Origin: Stentor coeruleus
Lineage: Eukaryota; Ciliophora; Heterotrichea; Heterotrichida; Stentoridae
Direction of reading: 5' to 3'
DNA: 64,000 bases
Assembly: GCA_001970955.1 (NCBI GenBank)
Contig: MPUH01000033.1
Span: forward strand, 1-64,000
The first letter of the stretch is position 1; every line of letters starts with the position of its first letter. Position numbers and translations under genes: made by a program. Of the stretch, positions 43,841 to 54,900 are shown one piece after another. The notes beneath the pieces were generated by a model, which was not told the DNA's origin, ran no database searches, and was given only the letters and a program-made list of their open reading frames with translations.

Positions 43841-46422
43841 ATGGCAAGTCTAATAAGCCCAGAAACATATCAGAGCATAAAATCCTTATCTAAAGAGTAC
43901 AAAATCACTAGTAACTCAACAAAACCAGGTAAAAACAAACAACTTATTCGTAGCCAGCTTTCCGAACTATTCAAAAAGCATTCCTCAGATGCTAACTTTG
44001 AACTATGCTCCAAACTCAAGCTTTGGTTAAAATCCTTACCCCAAAGTACTCTTTATAGTGTTTTCTCTACTTATAATCCTTTGATCTGTAATTTCCTTAT
44101 CCAAATGAACCTTAAAAACATCAGCGACTTTAGTTATGATTTTGCTTTAGTTGAAAATCCTGAGAAAAAAATTCATGAATTCGATCTGAGCAAATTATTT
44201 TATATGCGTCGGAAAAACCTCAAAAATAAAGAAGATAAGCTTTTTACAGAAAAAGACTTTGAAAGGGTGTTGAGATTTTTGGATACTGAGGATTATTTGG
44301 ACACCCTTGCTGTTGAAGGCAAGACTTTGAAAAATTTAGATAAGCTTTTTGTTCTGTTTGATGCTATTTCTGATAGAAAAGCTTTTACTGTACCTTGTAA
44401 GGTATATTGGGAGAATAATTTAAAAAAGTGGATGTATGAGTATCCTTTTTGGCTTAAACCTGCATGCTTTCATTCACTAGCTGATTGGGCCTGTGCATGT
44501 TTAGAACGAGGAATATGGGCTAAATTCTGGCAGATGAATGGTTTAGATCCCAGATATCCAGAAGAGACTATGAGTTTTTGCCCTAATGACAAGATACTTC
44601 ATAGTATAGAAACAGTTTTAACATTGCCTGGGTTTTTAAGGACAATAGGTAGGTCAGTAAGGGAAGATTTGATTGGAGATTTGGGGAGTTTGACTAGGGT
44701 ATTTCAGGAAGTTAAACAGAAACTTGGAAGCTGTAATCCTAGTTCATTTGTTGCTAAGAACTCGTCGAATTCAACATTTTTTGTCTCAAGTTTAGATTCA
44801 GAAAAAAACTATCAGAACAGTAAAAGTGTTGAATTAATTTTGCATACCCTGATACATTCGTCAGAAGAAATTTTTATTGAGTTCTTGTTATGCTCACCTT
44901 TAGAAAGAACAGCAACAATACTTGACCTTACTGTTAGAATTATTGCTTTAAGAATTAAAGAAATGCACACTCAGAAAATCGCAGAAGAGATGCTGAACAC
45001 CCACCTCTTGCAATAGAAAAAAAACCTAAAAAAAAGAAGAAAAAAAATAACAAAAATCGTAACAAAGACCCATTAATCCACAAAGAAGAAATCAAACTAG
45101 TCTCTGAAAATCTATTAAAAACCGTAATGGACAATATGTATGAATTTATAGATTCTACACAAGATCTTAAAGACCCACTTGAAATCCTTCAAGAAGAGTC
45201 TAAAGTTCCAATACCGGACCAAGTTGTTCAAATTAATGACAACGAATTTCAAATTGTCAATCAAAAAAAAAAAATCAGAAGGCTTCAGCCTCAGCAGAAA
45301 ATTCGAGATTCTGCCCCAGAGTATCACAAACCTACCCATAAGCACAAAGAACCTCGCAGTATACCAAGTCCTCCAAAAGCTCAACCAATAAAACAAGATC
45401 GTCCTTCTAAATCCTTATGGGAGCGCCCAGAGCTTCCTTCAAATTCAACAACATCAGCAAATCCAATCGAGTTTCCTCCTTTAAGCTCAATGTCTGGTCT
45501 TTCCCAAAACCAAGGAGCCTTACATCAAGAAATCATAAAATTTGTATCAAATAACATAACAAAAATAGAAAAAAAAGCTCAATTTATCAATATTATTATC
45601 AACAAAATGAATCTTATTGTAGCTGAAATGTTTTCTGGAAATATTTTCTTATATGGATCATATGCTACAGGTTTAGCTATAGATAGTAGTGATGTAGATA
45701 TTGGTATTAGTACTTCATCATGTTTTACTAGAGAATCAGTACAAAAAGCTTGTCTTGATTTAGGTTTATTTTTAGAGAAACTTCCATTTGTTGTATCATG
45801 TCAGAAAATTATCACAGCTAAAGTCCCAGTTGTAAAACTTGAAGTAGACCTTTTATGTTTTTCTGGAACTTCTTGTAAGGTTATGTTTGATTTGACGTTT
45901 ATGAATTATCTTGATGGTGGACATTGTGGTTTACTTGCAATAAATTTTACTAAAGACCTTATGATATTATTCCCACATATTCAATATCTTGCTATTGTCC
46001 TTAAGAGTTTTTTATATTCACATAATCTCAACTCAGCTTATCATGGTAATTTATAATAAGGAGGGCTTAGCTCATATAGTCTTGTACTTTGGCTTACTGC
46101 AGCACTTAATAGTATGAATACTGTCCCAGACGACCTCGGAGAAATACTTCTGTATTTTCTTGAGTTTTTTGGGAATAAGTTTGATCCTAAGAAATCAGGA
46201 ATTAATATTATTAACAGAGAAAGTCTTTTTGTTTTGGAAAATAATAATGAACATGCTGTAACTATTGATCCTGTTGACCATAATAATAATGTTACTAGAG
46301 CCTCTTATAGAATTGAAGAGGTACTTAGATCTTTTTCTCAGGTTCATGTTAGGCTTAAGGAAATACTTAGCAAAGGTAAGAGCAAAAATCTACTCAAGCA
46401 AGCTTTTAAAAAACTCAATTGA
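43841..46422 (+). CDS. TRF4/5-type non-canonical poly(A) polymerase, long N-terminal region, one frame break
   Basis: ATG 43841 encodes 391 residues of an unknown helical domain ending at TAG 45016. In the next frame a Lys-rich linker (KKPKKKKKKNN) leads without a gap into a nucleotidyltransferase of the Cid1/TRF4 family, so I read this as one gene with a one-base slip near 45000; two separate genes is the alternative. The catalytic core is FLYGSYATGLAIDSSDVDIG (GS...DxD), with the third Asp in VKLEVDLLCF. A 15-nt intron (46046-46060) interrupts the GG(L/I)SSYSL motif of the PAP-associated domain, and removing it restores AYHGGLSSYSLVLW. FLEFFGNKFDP follows. The enzyme probably adds A or U tails to RNA. 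It ends in TGA, two codons before TAA. Confidence 0.8.
46046..46060 (+). other. 15-nt intron, GTAATTTATAATAAG
   Basis: The best-supported intron in the window: its removal exactly rebuilds the conserved GGLSSYSL motif of TRF4-type polymerases. It contains in-frame TAA codons. Confidence 0.93.
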
Positions 46423-46478
46423 AAATAAATAATCTTTTAAGATATGGGTTTTATATGAAATGACAATAAGAGATGAGA

Positions 46479-46550
46479 TCCGCATTAGTCTAGATGGTTA
46501 GGATAGCTGGCTTTCACCCAGCAGACCCGGGTTCGAGTCCCGGATGCGGA
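46479..46550 (+). tRNA. tRNA-Glu(UUC): tRNA-Glu (anticodon TTC)
   Basis: A 72-nt cloverleaf. Acceptor stem TCCGCAT pairs with ATGCGGA. The D arm is TAGTCTAGATGGTTAGGA (internal A box). The anticodon stem GCTGG/CCAGC holds loop CTTTCAC with TTC at 46513-46515. The T arm is CCCGGGTTCGAGTCCCGG (B box). No intron. CCA is not encoded, as in eukaryotes. It lies 56 bp after the polymerase gene. Confidence 0.97.
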
Positions 46551-46561
46551 ATATTTTATGG

Positions 46562-46567
46562 TTTTTT
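46562..46567 (+). terminator. RNA polymerase III terminator
   Basis: T6 run 11 bases after the tRNA, the usual Pol III stop signal. Confidence 0.75.
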
Positions 46568-46729
46568 ACTTTTGTATTGGAAGTTGATAATTTCCGAAGA
46601 TTTTTAGACTATTTTGAGATTTGGGTTTGGGTTAAGAGGAATTTTTCTGATTAGGGTTGGTTTGTGCATGTTTAGTAAAATTTAAGTTTTTATAACTTTG
46701 CATATATAATATGTTCTACGGTAAACTAC

Positions 46730-47746
46730 TTACTTAGGTTTGATTTTGAGGGACCTTAAATCTTTCCATTGCCATATCATCTGTGGTCTTCCTGCAATAT
46801 GGATTTCAAACTTGCTAACTTGTTTATCTTTTTTCCTAAGATCCTCAATTATTGGCCACAATAAACTCGAAGTCTGCTGTCCAAGATGTCCTGCAATAAC
46901 TTCTTGTAATGTTTCTACTGGTACACCATGCTCAGGAGTATCATCAACATTTTCTTTTAACTGATTTCTTATAAGCTCATACATATATGTCGCTTTACTT
47001 CTCAATAGCCTTTCCTTTTTAGCTTGTATTAGTTTAATAACAATCAACAAAAAAGCAATCAATCCAACTACCAAATAGTAGCAATTGTCCTGCCAAAACA
47101 CTTGTGCAATGGCTATCACTCCTAAAAATGGTGTTTTAGGGACTAATATTTGCTCTCCATCTTGATACCTAAACTCAATTTTTTCAGCTTTATTTTCCCT
47201 AATAATCTCAAAAACCTTATCATCAACACTCTCAGTATCTCTAAACAAATATTGTAACTCAACCATAGTAGCATAAAACCCACTTCTATCTTCAAGATAC
47301 TTTTTTGTCGCTTTTTCAATAACATAATTTTCAATTTTATGTATAATCTCATAAGCTTTTTGAACAGTCGCCTGATCTTCTACACAATAATACCCGTCTT
47401 TAACATAGTTTTTATTGCATTTAAAATCTCCATTTTCGCAAACACTATTCTCAGGACATGCGCGGCAATTTACCAAAACCTCAGGTGAGCAGAAAACAGG
47501 CTTTTGGCTAAAAATTTTGTAAGTGTAAAGCCCTGAAAGGATAAGAATCATGACAAAAAACAATAAAGAAATCTGTATAAGAGTTCCTTTTGTGTTTTGG
47601 ATGCTTGAGTTTTGTAATTCGAATTTCAGCTGGTCTGGGGAAGCAAAAGCTTCTTCCATTCTTTTTTTGAATATGTCAACCCCTTGCTTAGGTTTGCTCA
47701 CATCTCTAGCTTGTGGCACATAGCCAATGTTGGTAATTTTACTCAT
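46730..47746 (-). CDS. MAN1/Src1 (Heh) family inner nuclear membrane protein, no LEM domain
   Basis: About 338 aa from ATG 47746 (MSKITNIGYVPQAR); no in-frame ATG lies upstream. A first membrane segment (ISLLFFVMILILSGLYTY, about 60-80) is followed by a lumenal Cys motif (FCSPEVLVNCRACPENSVCE and FKCNKNYVKDGYYC), typical of the Man1-Src1 C-terminal domain. A second membrane segment is CYYLVVGLIAFLLIVIKLI (about 232-250). The nucleoplasmic end (HGVPVETLQEVIAGHLGQQ, then MIWQWKDLRS) resembles the MSC winged helix. The N-terminus has no LEM or HeH fold. Role: chromatin tethering and ESCRT-linked nuclear envelope or pore quality control in other eukaryotes. Confidence 0.75.
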   Translation of the reverse strand: MSKITNIGYVPQARDVSKPKQGVDIFKKRMEEAFASPDQLKFELQNSSIQNTKGTLIQISLLFFVMILILSGLYTYKIFSQKPVFCSPEVLVNCRACPENSVCENGDFKCNKNYVKDGYYCVEDQATVQKAYEIIHKIENYVIEKATKKYLEDRSGFYATMVELQYLFRDTESVDDKVFEIIRENKAEKIEFRYQDGEQILVPKTPFLGVIAIAQVFWQDNCYYLVVGLIAFLLIVIKLIQAKKERLLRSKATYMYELIRNQLKENVDDTPEHGVPVETLQEVIAGHLGQQTSSLLWPIIEDLRKKDKQVSKFEIHIAGRPQMIWQWKDLRSLKIKPK

Positions 47747-49074
47747 ATTATTTGCTAAGATCGGTAGGTTTATGAAATACACTAGACACTAGTTAATTAT
47801 AATTTTATTACTTGGCAGATTTCAGCTTTCGGTTTAGAACTAGGCTCATCGGCTGGATTTGTGAAAAAAATTTATTACTATTAACAGTGTCTTGGATATT
47901 GAGATCGACTTAGAGATTATTTACTTACTATCATAAATATAATCTAATTACAAACAAACTATGTAAAAAACTATCCAATAATTTTTCCGAATAATAACTT
48001 ATCATATAAAAAAACTATAACAAAACCCAGCAAAAGGTAAAAACTTTAAAGACAATTTTTCCTGTGAAATCATAAAACAATCTTCTTGATCATGAATTAT
48101 AATGCTTGCAATAATAAAACCTATTGAATGTGACTCAACTTTTTACTACTTCTGATTTGCGAATTGATTTATGACTCCAAAAGTATCAATGAACTTAGCT
48201 TTTATAAGAATTTAATATAAATAAAGATGTATTTGTCGAGTTTTATGGTTTATTTTCTAAGATTCGATAATTTAGTGAAAAATATTGACAAACTGTTTAA
48301 AAATATAAACTAGGTATTTTGTTGTTTTAGTCTATAAAAATCCTCCAAAAGTATAGCCTTATCTTTCATAAGTTTTCTTGATAAGCTAAGCTTTTATAGA
48401 CAATATGCTGTTGAAAAAGATGGAAATGATCGAAGTGAATAAAGTACCTTATTTTCTAAAGTTTGGATTAAAATTTTTATAGGAGTTTTTATTTTGAAAG
48501 AGATTCTTGAAATCTTTTGTGATTTAAGAAGATGAGTAGTTTGGAATTGCTAAAAAAAATCTTAGTTTCGAAAGGATATCGCAGAAAATATACTGGGATC
48601 GGACTTTGGTTTATATATAATGCTTTTGTATAATCAAAAACTGTCTGATATTTTCAGGATGTAGTTAAGTATTATATAGTTTACAGAGAATAGATATTAT
48701 TTGTAGGGCTATTAGAGAATTTTCTACCAGAGATAAGGCAAAGAGGGATTTAGCTATTGTAAGCATTTTTTTGTATATCTTTTAAGATAGAGATTTAAGT
48801 ATATGTGATTTAAAGGATAAGTTTATAAAATATATTGTTTGATTTTATTATCCAGAATAATTGGCAGGTAAATTTAAAGTCTTATAAATTATTTGAGTTA
48901 AATAAAACTTTCTCATCCTAGGGTAATAAAAGAATAAATTTAACAATATCAGTTAAAGAATAATCGTTACTTAACTTCCATTGAATTCCCCGTTTTGTTT
49001 TTACCTGATTTACACCAAAAAATTTAAGTTATTTCTGATTCTTATCTAATAAATTTCATTCATAATTTAAGCTT
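47747..49074. other. Gene-poor region
   Basis: No supported gene. A minus-strand stretch near 48030-48400 reads coding-like only if several TAA/TAG are ignored, so it is not called. Confidence 0.5.
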
Positions 49075-49206
49075 TTAAATATTTTTTGCGTAGCTTGCTA
49101 GAATGCATTTTTTTATCTTTTGCAGAACTTCACACACTATGTATCGACTTAATCTATCCTGACCTACTCGCAGTATGTTAGTTTCAAAATCCATGAAAGT
49201 TTTCAT
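49075..49206 (-). CDS. Small possible gene or 3' relic, 43 aa
   Basis: From ATG 49206 (MKTFMDFETNILRVGQDRLS, then YIVCEVLQKIKK) to TAA at 49075. The composition is clearly protein-like and the frame stays coding-like up to about 49250 (ENKFRFCIDINTPNND) without an ATG before the start of the plus-strand gene. It is either a short gene starting internally, or the tail of a gene cut off by the neighbour. No family recognised. Confidence 0.35.
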   Translation of the reverse strand: MKTFMDFETNILRVGQDRLSRYIVCEVLQKIKKCILASYAKNI

Positions 49207-49287
49207 ATCATTATTTGGGGTATTTATGTCTATGCAGAATCTAAATTTATTTTCGGTAGTAATCTTAATTAAAACTATAATAAAAAT

Positions 49288-49944
49288 ATGTATGAACAAG
49301 CTCATAGACAGAATTATTATCATGATTCAGAAGGTCCAGGCAATGTTCATCCTAAAGCTTTCACATTGAAATGCAGATACGATGATTGCCATCAAGTTAA
49401 TTGTTATTATTATCATAATATAACACAGCAAAGAAGGTCACAAGAAAGATATAACTATAAACCAATCCCTTGCCAATATGTTTTCAAAGGAAACACTTGG
49501 GGTCGTCCTGAAGCTTGTCCAAGCCGTAGCAGATGTGAATTTGCTCATACTGAAAATGAAATAAAGTACTACATTGAAAATGATAGAAATAGTATACAAG
49601 CAAGGGAAATGAAGAATGAAAGGATTTTTGAAGTGATTCCTTTAGAGAGAAATGAAAATTTATCAAATATTAACCAGTTAGCAAGATTTTTAGAAGATAG
49701 GAATAAACTGCAGAGTCAAGTTTATCAGAATGAACTTGATTTAAATGAAAAGATTAAGGAAATAGAGAGAGTTGAAAAAAGTATTGCTTTGCATTATAGT
49801 AAATTATTGTGTATTGGGTGTAAGGATCAAAGATATAGATTTATGTTAATTCCTTGTAGGCATATGATATGTCAAGATTGTTGGAATAATGGGATATGTA
49901 TAAGATGCGCACAAATAGTTAATCATTATATAATAATTAGCTAA
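49288..49944 (+). CDS. CCCH zinc-finger and RING-like protein
   Basis: A 218-aa protein. The N-terminal half has CRYDDCHQVNCYYYH and then PCQYVFKGNTWGRPEACPSR with CEFAHTENE, a CCCH arrangement like that of Unkempt and plant tandem-zinc-finger RNA-binding proteins. Residues about 130-165 form a coiled coil. The C-terminus has CIGCKDQRYRFMLIPCRHMI, CQDCW and CIRCAQ, a RING of the C3HC4 inhibitor-of-apoptosis type. This architecture suggests an RNA-binding E3 ubiquitin ligase, as in Unkempt-like proteins. The ATG is followed by an open frame to TAA. Confidence 0.75.
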   Translation: MYEQAHRQNYYHDSEGPGNVHPKAFTLKCRYDDCHQVNCYYYHNITQQRRSQERYNYKPIPCQYVFKGNTWGRPEACPSRSRCEFAHTENEIKYYIENDRNSIQAREMKNERIFEVIPLERNENLSNINQLARFLEDRNKLQSQVYQNELDLNEKIKEIERVEKSIALHYSKLLCIGCKDQRYRFMLIPCRHMICQDCWNNGICIRCAQIVNHYIIIS

Positions 49945-50644
49945 TTTATAGGTAATTCAAATTTGAAGCTTTTGTGTGGAGAATTATTTGTAGATGTAGT
50001 TTAAATATACATGATTAAGTGTAGTTTAATGAGTTTATAGTAAAAATTATAAAAGCAGGATATGAAGCTAAACATACTATTTTAAGTATTATTTATTTTA
50101 ATAGATAATATATCAGAAGATAATATAATTAATTATGCTAATTTCAATAAATATATAAGTCCTTTTGATATATCATTTTATGATGAAGTTTAAAGTAGGT
50201 GGTAGTTAAGGTGGCATGGTTTAAACCTTGTCCGATTGAGGTTTATTTGTCCTATGATCTCTTTTTTTAGGCAGATTCAGTATGTTAAACCACTCGTTGT
50301 CGCTGGTTATGTGACTTTTTACTTGGCTGAGGAGTTCTTTACTATTTCTTTTCTTTAGCGTCAAGATGATTGAGGGGGTTTTCTATTTATATTATGGATG
50401 TTTCAGCATTAAAAATAATTTTGAACTTCTGTGAATTAATATGAATTTGGATTGGAAATAATAATTTTGTAGAAGTTTTGAAAATTAAAATTTTTGAAAT
50501 TTTGGTAGGATTCCATTTAAGTATAGTTTTTAATATATAACAGTATAAATTGATGCAATATTAGCTCAGATGATAATCATCTAGTAAAGAATTTATGCTT
50601 TTTATCATTGCTATGATAGCATATATGACATTATTATATACTTT
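49945..50644. other. Degraded region without intact gene
   Basis: AT-rich. A minus-strand stretch at about 50190-50400 is weakly coding-like (ELLSQVKSHITSDNEWFNIL) but broken by stops. It may be part of the same decayed block as the features to the right; no family recognised. Confidence 0.4.
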
Positions 50645-51430
50645 TAATTATAATCCTATCACCAATAATATCTGCTTCATTCATCAAATCTGTTGCAATC
50701 TCGTCTGGCATTATACAACTAGTCTCTAGTCACTTTTTAATTCAGCCTTTTCTATTGACTGTCTTTATCAAACTAACAAAACATTTTTTTAGATTTTCTT
50801 TTATCAATAAAATTTCTTCTTCTATAGCAACTCTTAGGTATTCTATATAGTCTATTTTATCACTACCATCTGAGTCTATACTTTGATTATATCTTCTTCT
50901 AAAAGAATTTCTTTTTGCAGCTCATGAGTTCTCCTGTGCTGATTGCCCCATCTTTATTTTTTTCAATCTGATAAAAAACTTATTCTAGTGGCGGGTTGAG
51001 CTCATGCTTGAGACATGCGATATCATGAAGATTTTAAAGATATTTTTGAGATTTGAAGTGGATTTTATGCTTTTTAAACAGGCAAAGATCTTATTGTAGG
51101 TCGCTTTTTCTGAACGTTCTTCTACTAGTATGAGCCATGGTCATCTTCAAAATATTCATAAACTTTGAGGGTATTAGGATGGTCTAGGGTTTCTAGATCC
51201 CAACTTCAATAAATACTGAAGGATTCGAATATCCTCTTCAGAAATACCTAATTATTAAGGATTTGTACCTATTGGAAACTTGTCGAGGTTGTTGATGCCA
51301 TAGAATAACTCGGTGTTATCTTAGACCAAATTTTCAGCTTGAATTGAAGATGTTTTTTGTCGTTGTAGACTTGGGGATGATGTAGGTAGAGGCTCTTGAA
51401 TCATTATCCTTCCCGAGAAGATTTTCCATT
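50645..51430 (-). pseudogene. Calcium-dependent protein kinase (CDPK) relic
   Basis: Minus-strand pieces in more than one frame align in order with CDPKs. At about 51199-51129 is LDHPNTLKVYEYFEDDHGSY, the kinase helix-C/beta-4 segment (HPNI...YEYFED). At about 50985-50929 is an EF-hand, QIEKNKDGAISTGEL, preceded by a junction-domain-like stretch. At about 50890-50825 is a second, IDSDGSDKIDYIEYLRVA. A degenerate third and the end of a fourth (DEIATDLMNEADIIGD) follow to about 50650. Only about 145 bp separate the N-lobe piece from EF-hand 1, so most of the kinase C-lobe has been deleted, and stops of all types and frame changes occur. An old host pseudogene. Confidence 0.75.
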
Positions 51431-51524
51431 TATTTGTGGATATTAGGATTTAGTTTAAATTTGTGTGCTGATATAAGCTACATGATTTTTATATTTTCAT
51501 ATTGACTATGATGCTTTAAAATGA

Positions 51525-51887
51525 TTGAATGATTATATAGTTGTAAATACAATAATAATTAAAATTAGTAATCATAGCAATACATATAATATTTATTTTA
51601 TAAAGATGCGTAATTCTTTAATTTCAAGCCTTTTACTAAAACTTTATCCTATACTTATCGAAGACGAAGACGAAGAACATATTATAGAAGAATGCCCATT
51701 ATATAATGATGCAAGAACAATCTTAAGAGAAAATTTAAAAAAACAAATAATAGACATTTACTACAAACTTACTTTAGTAGAAATAGTACTAAACGGCAAA
51801 AAGTTTGAAAAATGTATAAAAGAAAAGAGCAATAAAATCAAAAGAAAGGTAGATAACATCATAAAAAACTTCGTAGAAAACATTTGA
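51525..51887 (+). mobile_element. 3' fragment of a LINE (non-LTR retrotransposon) ORF
   Basis: A 120-codon frame whose middle (EDEDEEHIIEECPLYNDAR) matches the H...ECP.Y...R part of the zinc knuckle at the C-terminus of LINE reverse transcriptases; the expected upstream CPxC reads YPIL, so this is degenerate. It is followed by ILRENLKKQI and a short hydrophobic LVEIVLNGKKF, as in LINE C-termini, then a basic tail. No reverse-transcriptase core is seen upstream, so the copy is 5'-truncated, typical of target-primed insertion. It ends 75 bp before the truncated IFT172. Assignment by motif only. Confidence 0.45.
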
Positions 51888-51962
51888 AAATTAATTAATA
51901 CAGAGTTAAGACTGTGAACGATATATTTTCTAACTAACTAATGAAAGAGGACTTACTAAGAG

Positions 51963-54900
51963 ACTGAGGCTAATTGGCGAGCATTAGCTGAAGTATCATT
52001 AGAAGAGCGTGAACTTAAAGTTGCAGAACAATGTTTTGCTGCTTTAGGGAATGTGTCTAAAGCAAGATTTTTACATAAAGTTAATAAATTAGCTGAAAAG
52101 CATCATGAGGAAACAGGTCAATCTGGGTTTAATTATTATATAGTCCAAGCAAAACTTGCTATGTTAGAAAAACAGTATCATCGAGCTGAAGCTATATTTC
52201 TAGATAATAATGATTTAGAAGAAGCTATAGCTATGTATAGGGAACTTCATAGATGGGATGAGCTTATCAGTATAGCAGAAAAACGTAAACATCCTAAACT
52301 AAACGATTATAAATCCAATTATTTCCAATGGCTTCTATCAACAAACCAAGAAGAAAAAGCTGCGGAGGTTAAAGAAAAAGATGGGGATTACAAAGAAGCT
52401 ATAAACCTTTATCTTAAAAGTAAACTCCCAGCAAAAGCAGCTGGTGTGGTCAATAAATACAGTATAACATCTAATGAAATAATGGAAAAAGTTGCTTTAG
52501 CTCTAGATGCAGCAGAAATGTTTGAGAAATCAGGGGAGTTTTTTGAAAAACTCAATTCACATGAAAGAGCTTTAGAAGCTTATGTTAGAGGAAATTCATA
52601 TCGTAAAGCCCTTGATTTAGCAAGAAGGAGTTTCCCTAAATATGTTAAAAAACTTGAAGAAAAATGGGGTGATTATTTGGTTAGTATAAAACAAATGGAA
52701 GCAAGTATTAATCATTTTATTGAAGCTGATGCTTATCAAAAAGCTATAGAAGCAGCTATAAATGCTAGATTATGGACTAAAGCTCTGCAGTTTTTAGGGA
52801 ACCAATCTCCTGAACTTACTAAACCATATTATAAGCAAATAGCAAAACATTATGCAGATATTAAACAATTAGACCATGCTGAGAAGTTTTATATGAAATC
52901 AGGGGCGACATATGAGATTTTTGAAATGTATACATCGAATAATAAATGGGATCAAGCTTATAGATTTGCATCTAAACATATGCCAGATACAGAAGTTACA
53001 TTATTATATACGAAATAAGCACAGAAAATTGAAGGAGAAGGGAGGTATAAAGATGCAGAAAAACTTTATCTTACTGTAAATGAAGCTGATCTTGCTATAA
53101 ACATGTATAAAAAAGCTACACAATATGATCATGTTATAAGACTTACAGCTAAATATAGAAAAGAGGCTCTTAAAGATACGCATATTTATCTAGGACAAAT
53201 CTATGAAGGTGAAGAGAAACTCAAAGAATCAGAAACTCATTTTATTGAAGCTGGGGTTTGGAATATGGCTGTTGATATTTATAGAAAAAGGTCTATGTGG
53301 GAAGATGCTCTTAAAGTCGCTAAAGCATATGGCGGCCCTAAAGAAATAGCTGAAGTTGCTAGAAAATGGGCTGAAACTGAGTCTTTAAGAGGTAAAAGTT
53401 GATCACAACTTCTTATGGACCAAGGTCTTGTTGAAGCAGCTTTAGAATTAGAAGTAGAACAAGGGAATTATAATGAAGCTTTTAGGATTGCAGAAACTCA
53501 TTGTCGACATAAACTTCCTGATGTTCATTTAAGTTATGCTCTTTTCCTTGAAGATGAAAACAGATTTAAAGAAGCAGAAGAAGAATTTATCAAAGCAGGA
53601 AAAGCAACAGAAGCTATTCATATGTATCAGCATCAACAAGATTTTCATTCAGCTTTAAGGATTTGTAGACAATATGCTCCTAATATGCAAGGGGATATAC
53701 TTAGTAGTCAGGCTAAATATCATTTTGAACGTGGGGAGTATCAAAGAGCAGAACAATGTTTTTTAGCTGCAAAAAACCCTGAAAGTGCAATTGAAATGTA
53801 TATTATGGCTAAGATGAAAAGTGATGCGTTAAGGGTTGCTAAAGATCATGCTCCTCATATGGTTAATAGAATTATTAGCCCATCTTCAAATGAACCTACT
53901 AGTCCTGAGGATATAAGACAATCAGCAAGGATTATGGAACAAAATAGAGATTATATTAGAGCTATTGACACTTATCTTTCTATAACTCAAGAAATGACTA
54001 ATAATTATGATTTACTTGAAGAAGTTTGGGAAAGGGCAGCATAGATTGCTATGGTTAATGATAAAGAAAGGCTACAACAGATTATAATGTTAGTAGGAAA
54101 AAGACTTTTAGCAATTAAACGTTATGATACAGCTGCTGATATGTATTCTGGTATTGGTCATTATGAAGAAGCTGCTCGTTGTTTTATTATTGCTGAAGAT
54201 TTTGATAAAGCAAGGGATATTGTTAAATCGATACAACATACGGAAATAGCTAATAAACTTAGAGTACTTGTTGAAAATGAACAAACAAAACTTCTTCAAC
54301 AACGTGGGAATATAAAAGGTATGAGCAAAGTTGATAAAAATAAAGCAATTAATATGATTGTAGAAGAAGGGAATTGGATTAAAGCATTGGATATGGCGAA
54401 AAAAGCAGGGACATTAAGTGAAATACTTTTGAAATACACTATGAAACTGACTGAAGAAGGGAATTTCGAACAAGCTGTTAAGATGTTTTCTTTATATGGC
54501 AGCCCAACTGAGCCATCTTTTATGTCGATCTACAAAACCTTGTGTGTAGAAGTTCTAGCTGAGTGTAAGGATCTAGAAATTTACGACGCTAGAATCATGA
54601 TGAAAAACCTTATCGAAGGGATTTATGAGAAAAAATCCAAAATCTACAAAGAATTCGAACGATATTACACAATCCTCCAGCTTCTCTTCCTTAAAAGCCT
54701 ATGCAAAGGTAAACGACTCACAACCCTTTATGCTAAAATTTCTATATCCCTTCTTAGATATACAAATGAAGTAAGAGTTGATAAAGCATTTTATGAAGCT
54801 GGTGTCGCATGTCAACAAGAAGGTTGGCTTAATATGGCTTTTATTTTTTTTAAACAGATATTTAGATTTAGCTGATGCTATAGAAGACCCTGAAGGTGGT

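Noticed and set aside
48030-48420. Minus-strand stretch with GYTFGGFL, recalling a TLDc domain, interrupted by TAA/TAG
   Set aside because: The motif is too short, and the rest does not follow the TLDc pattern.
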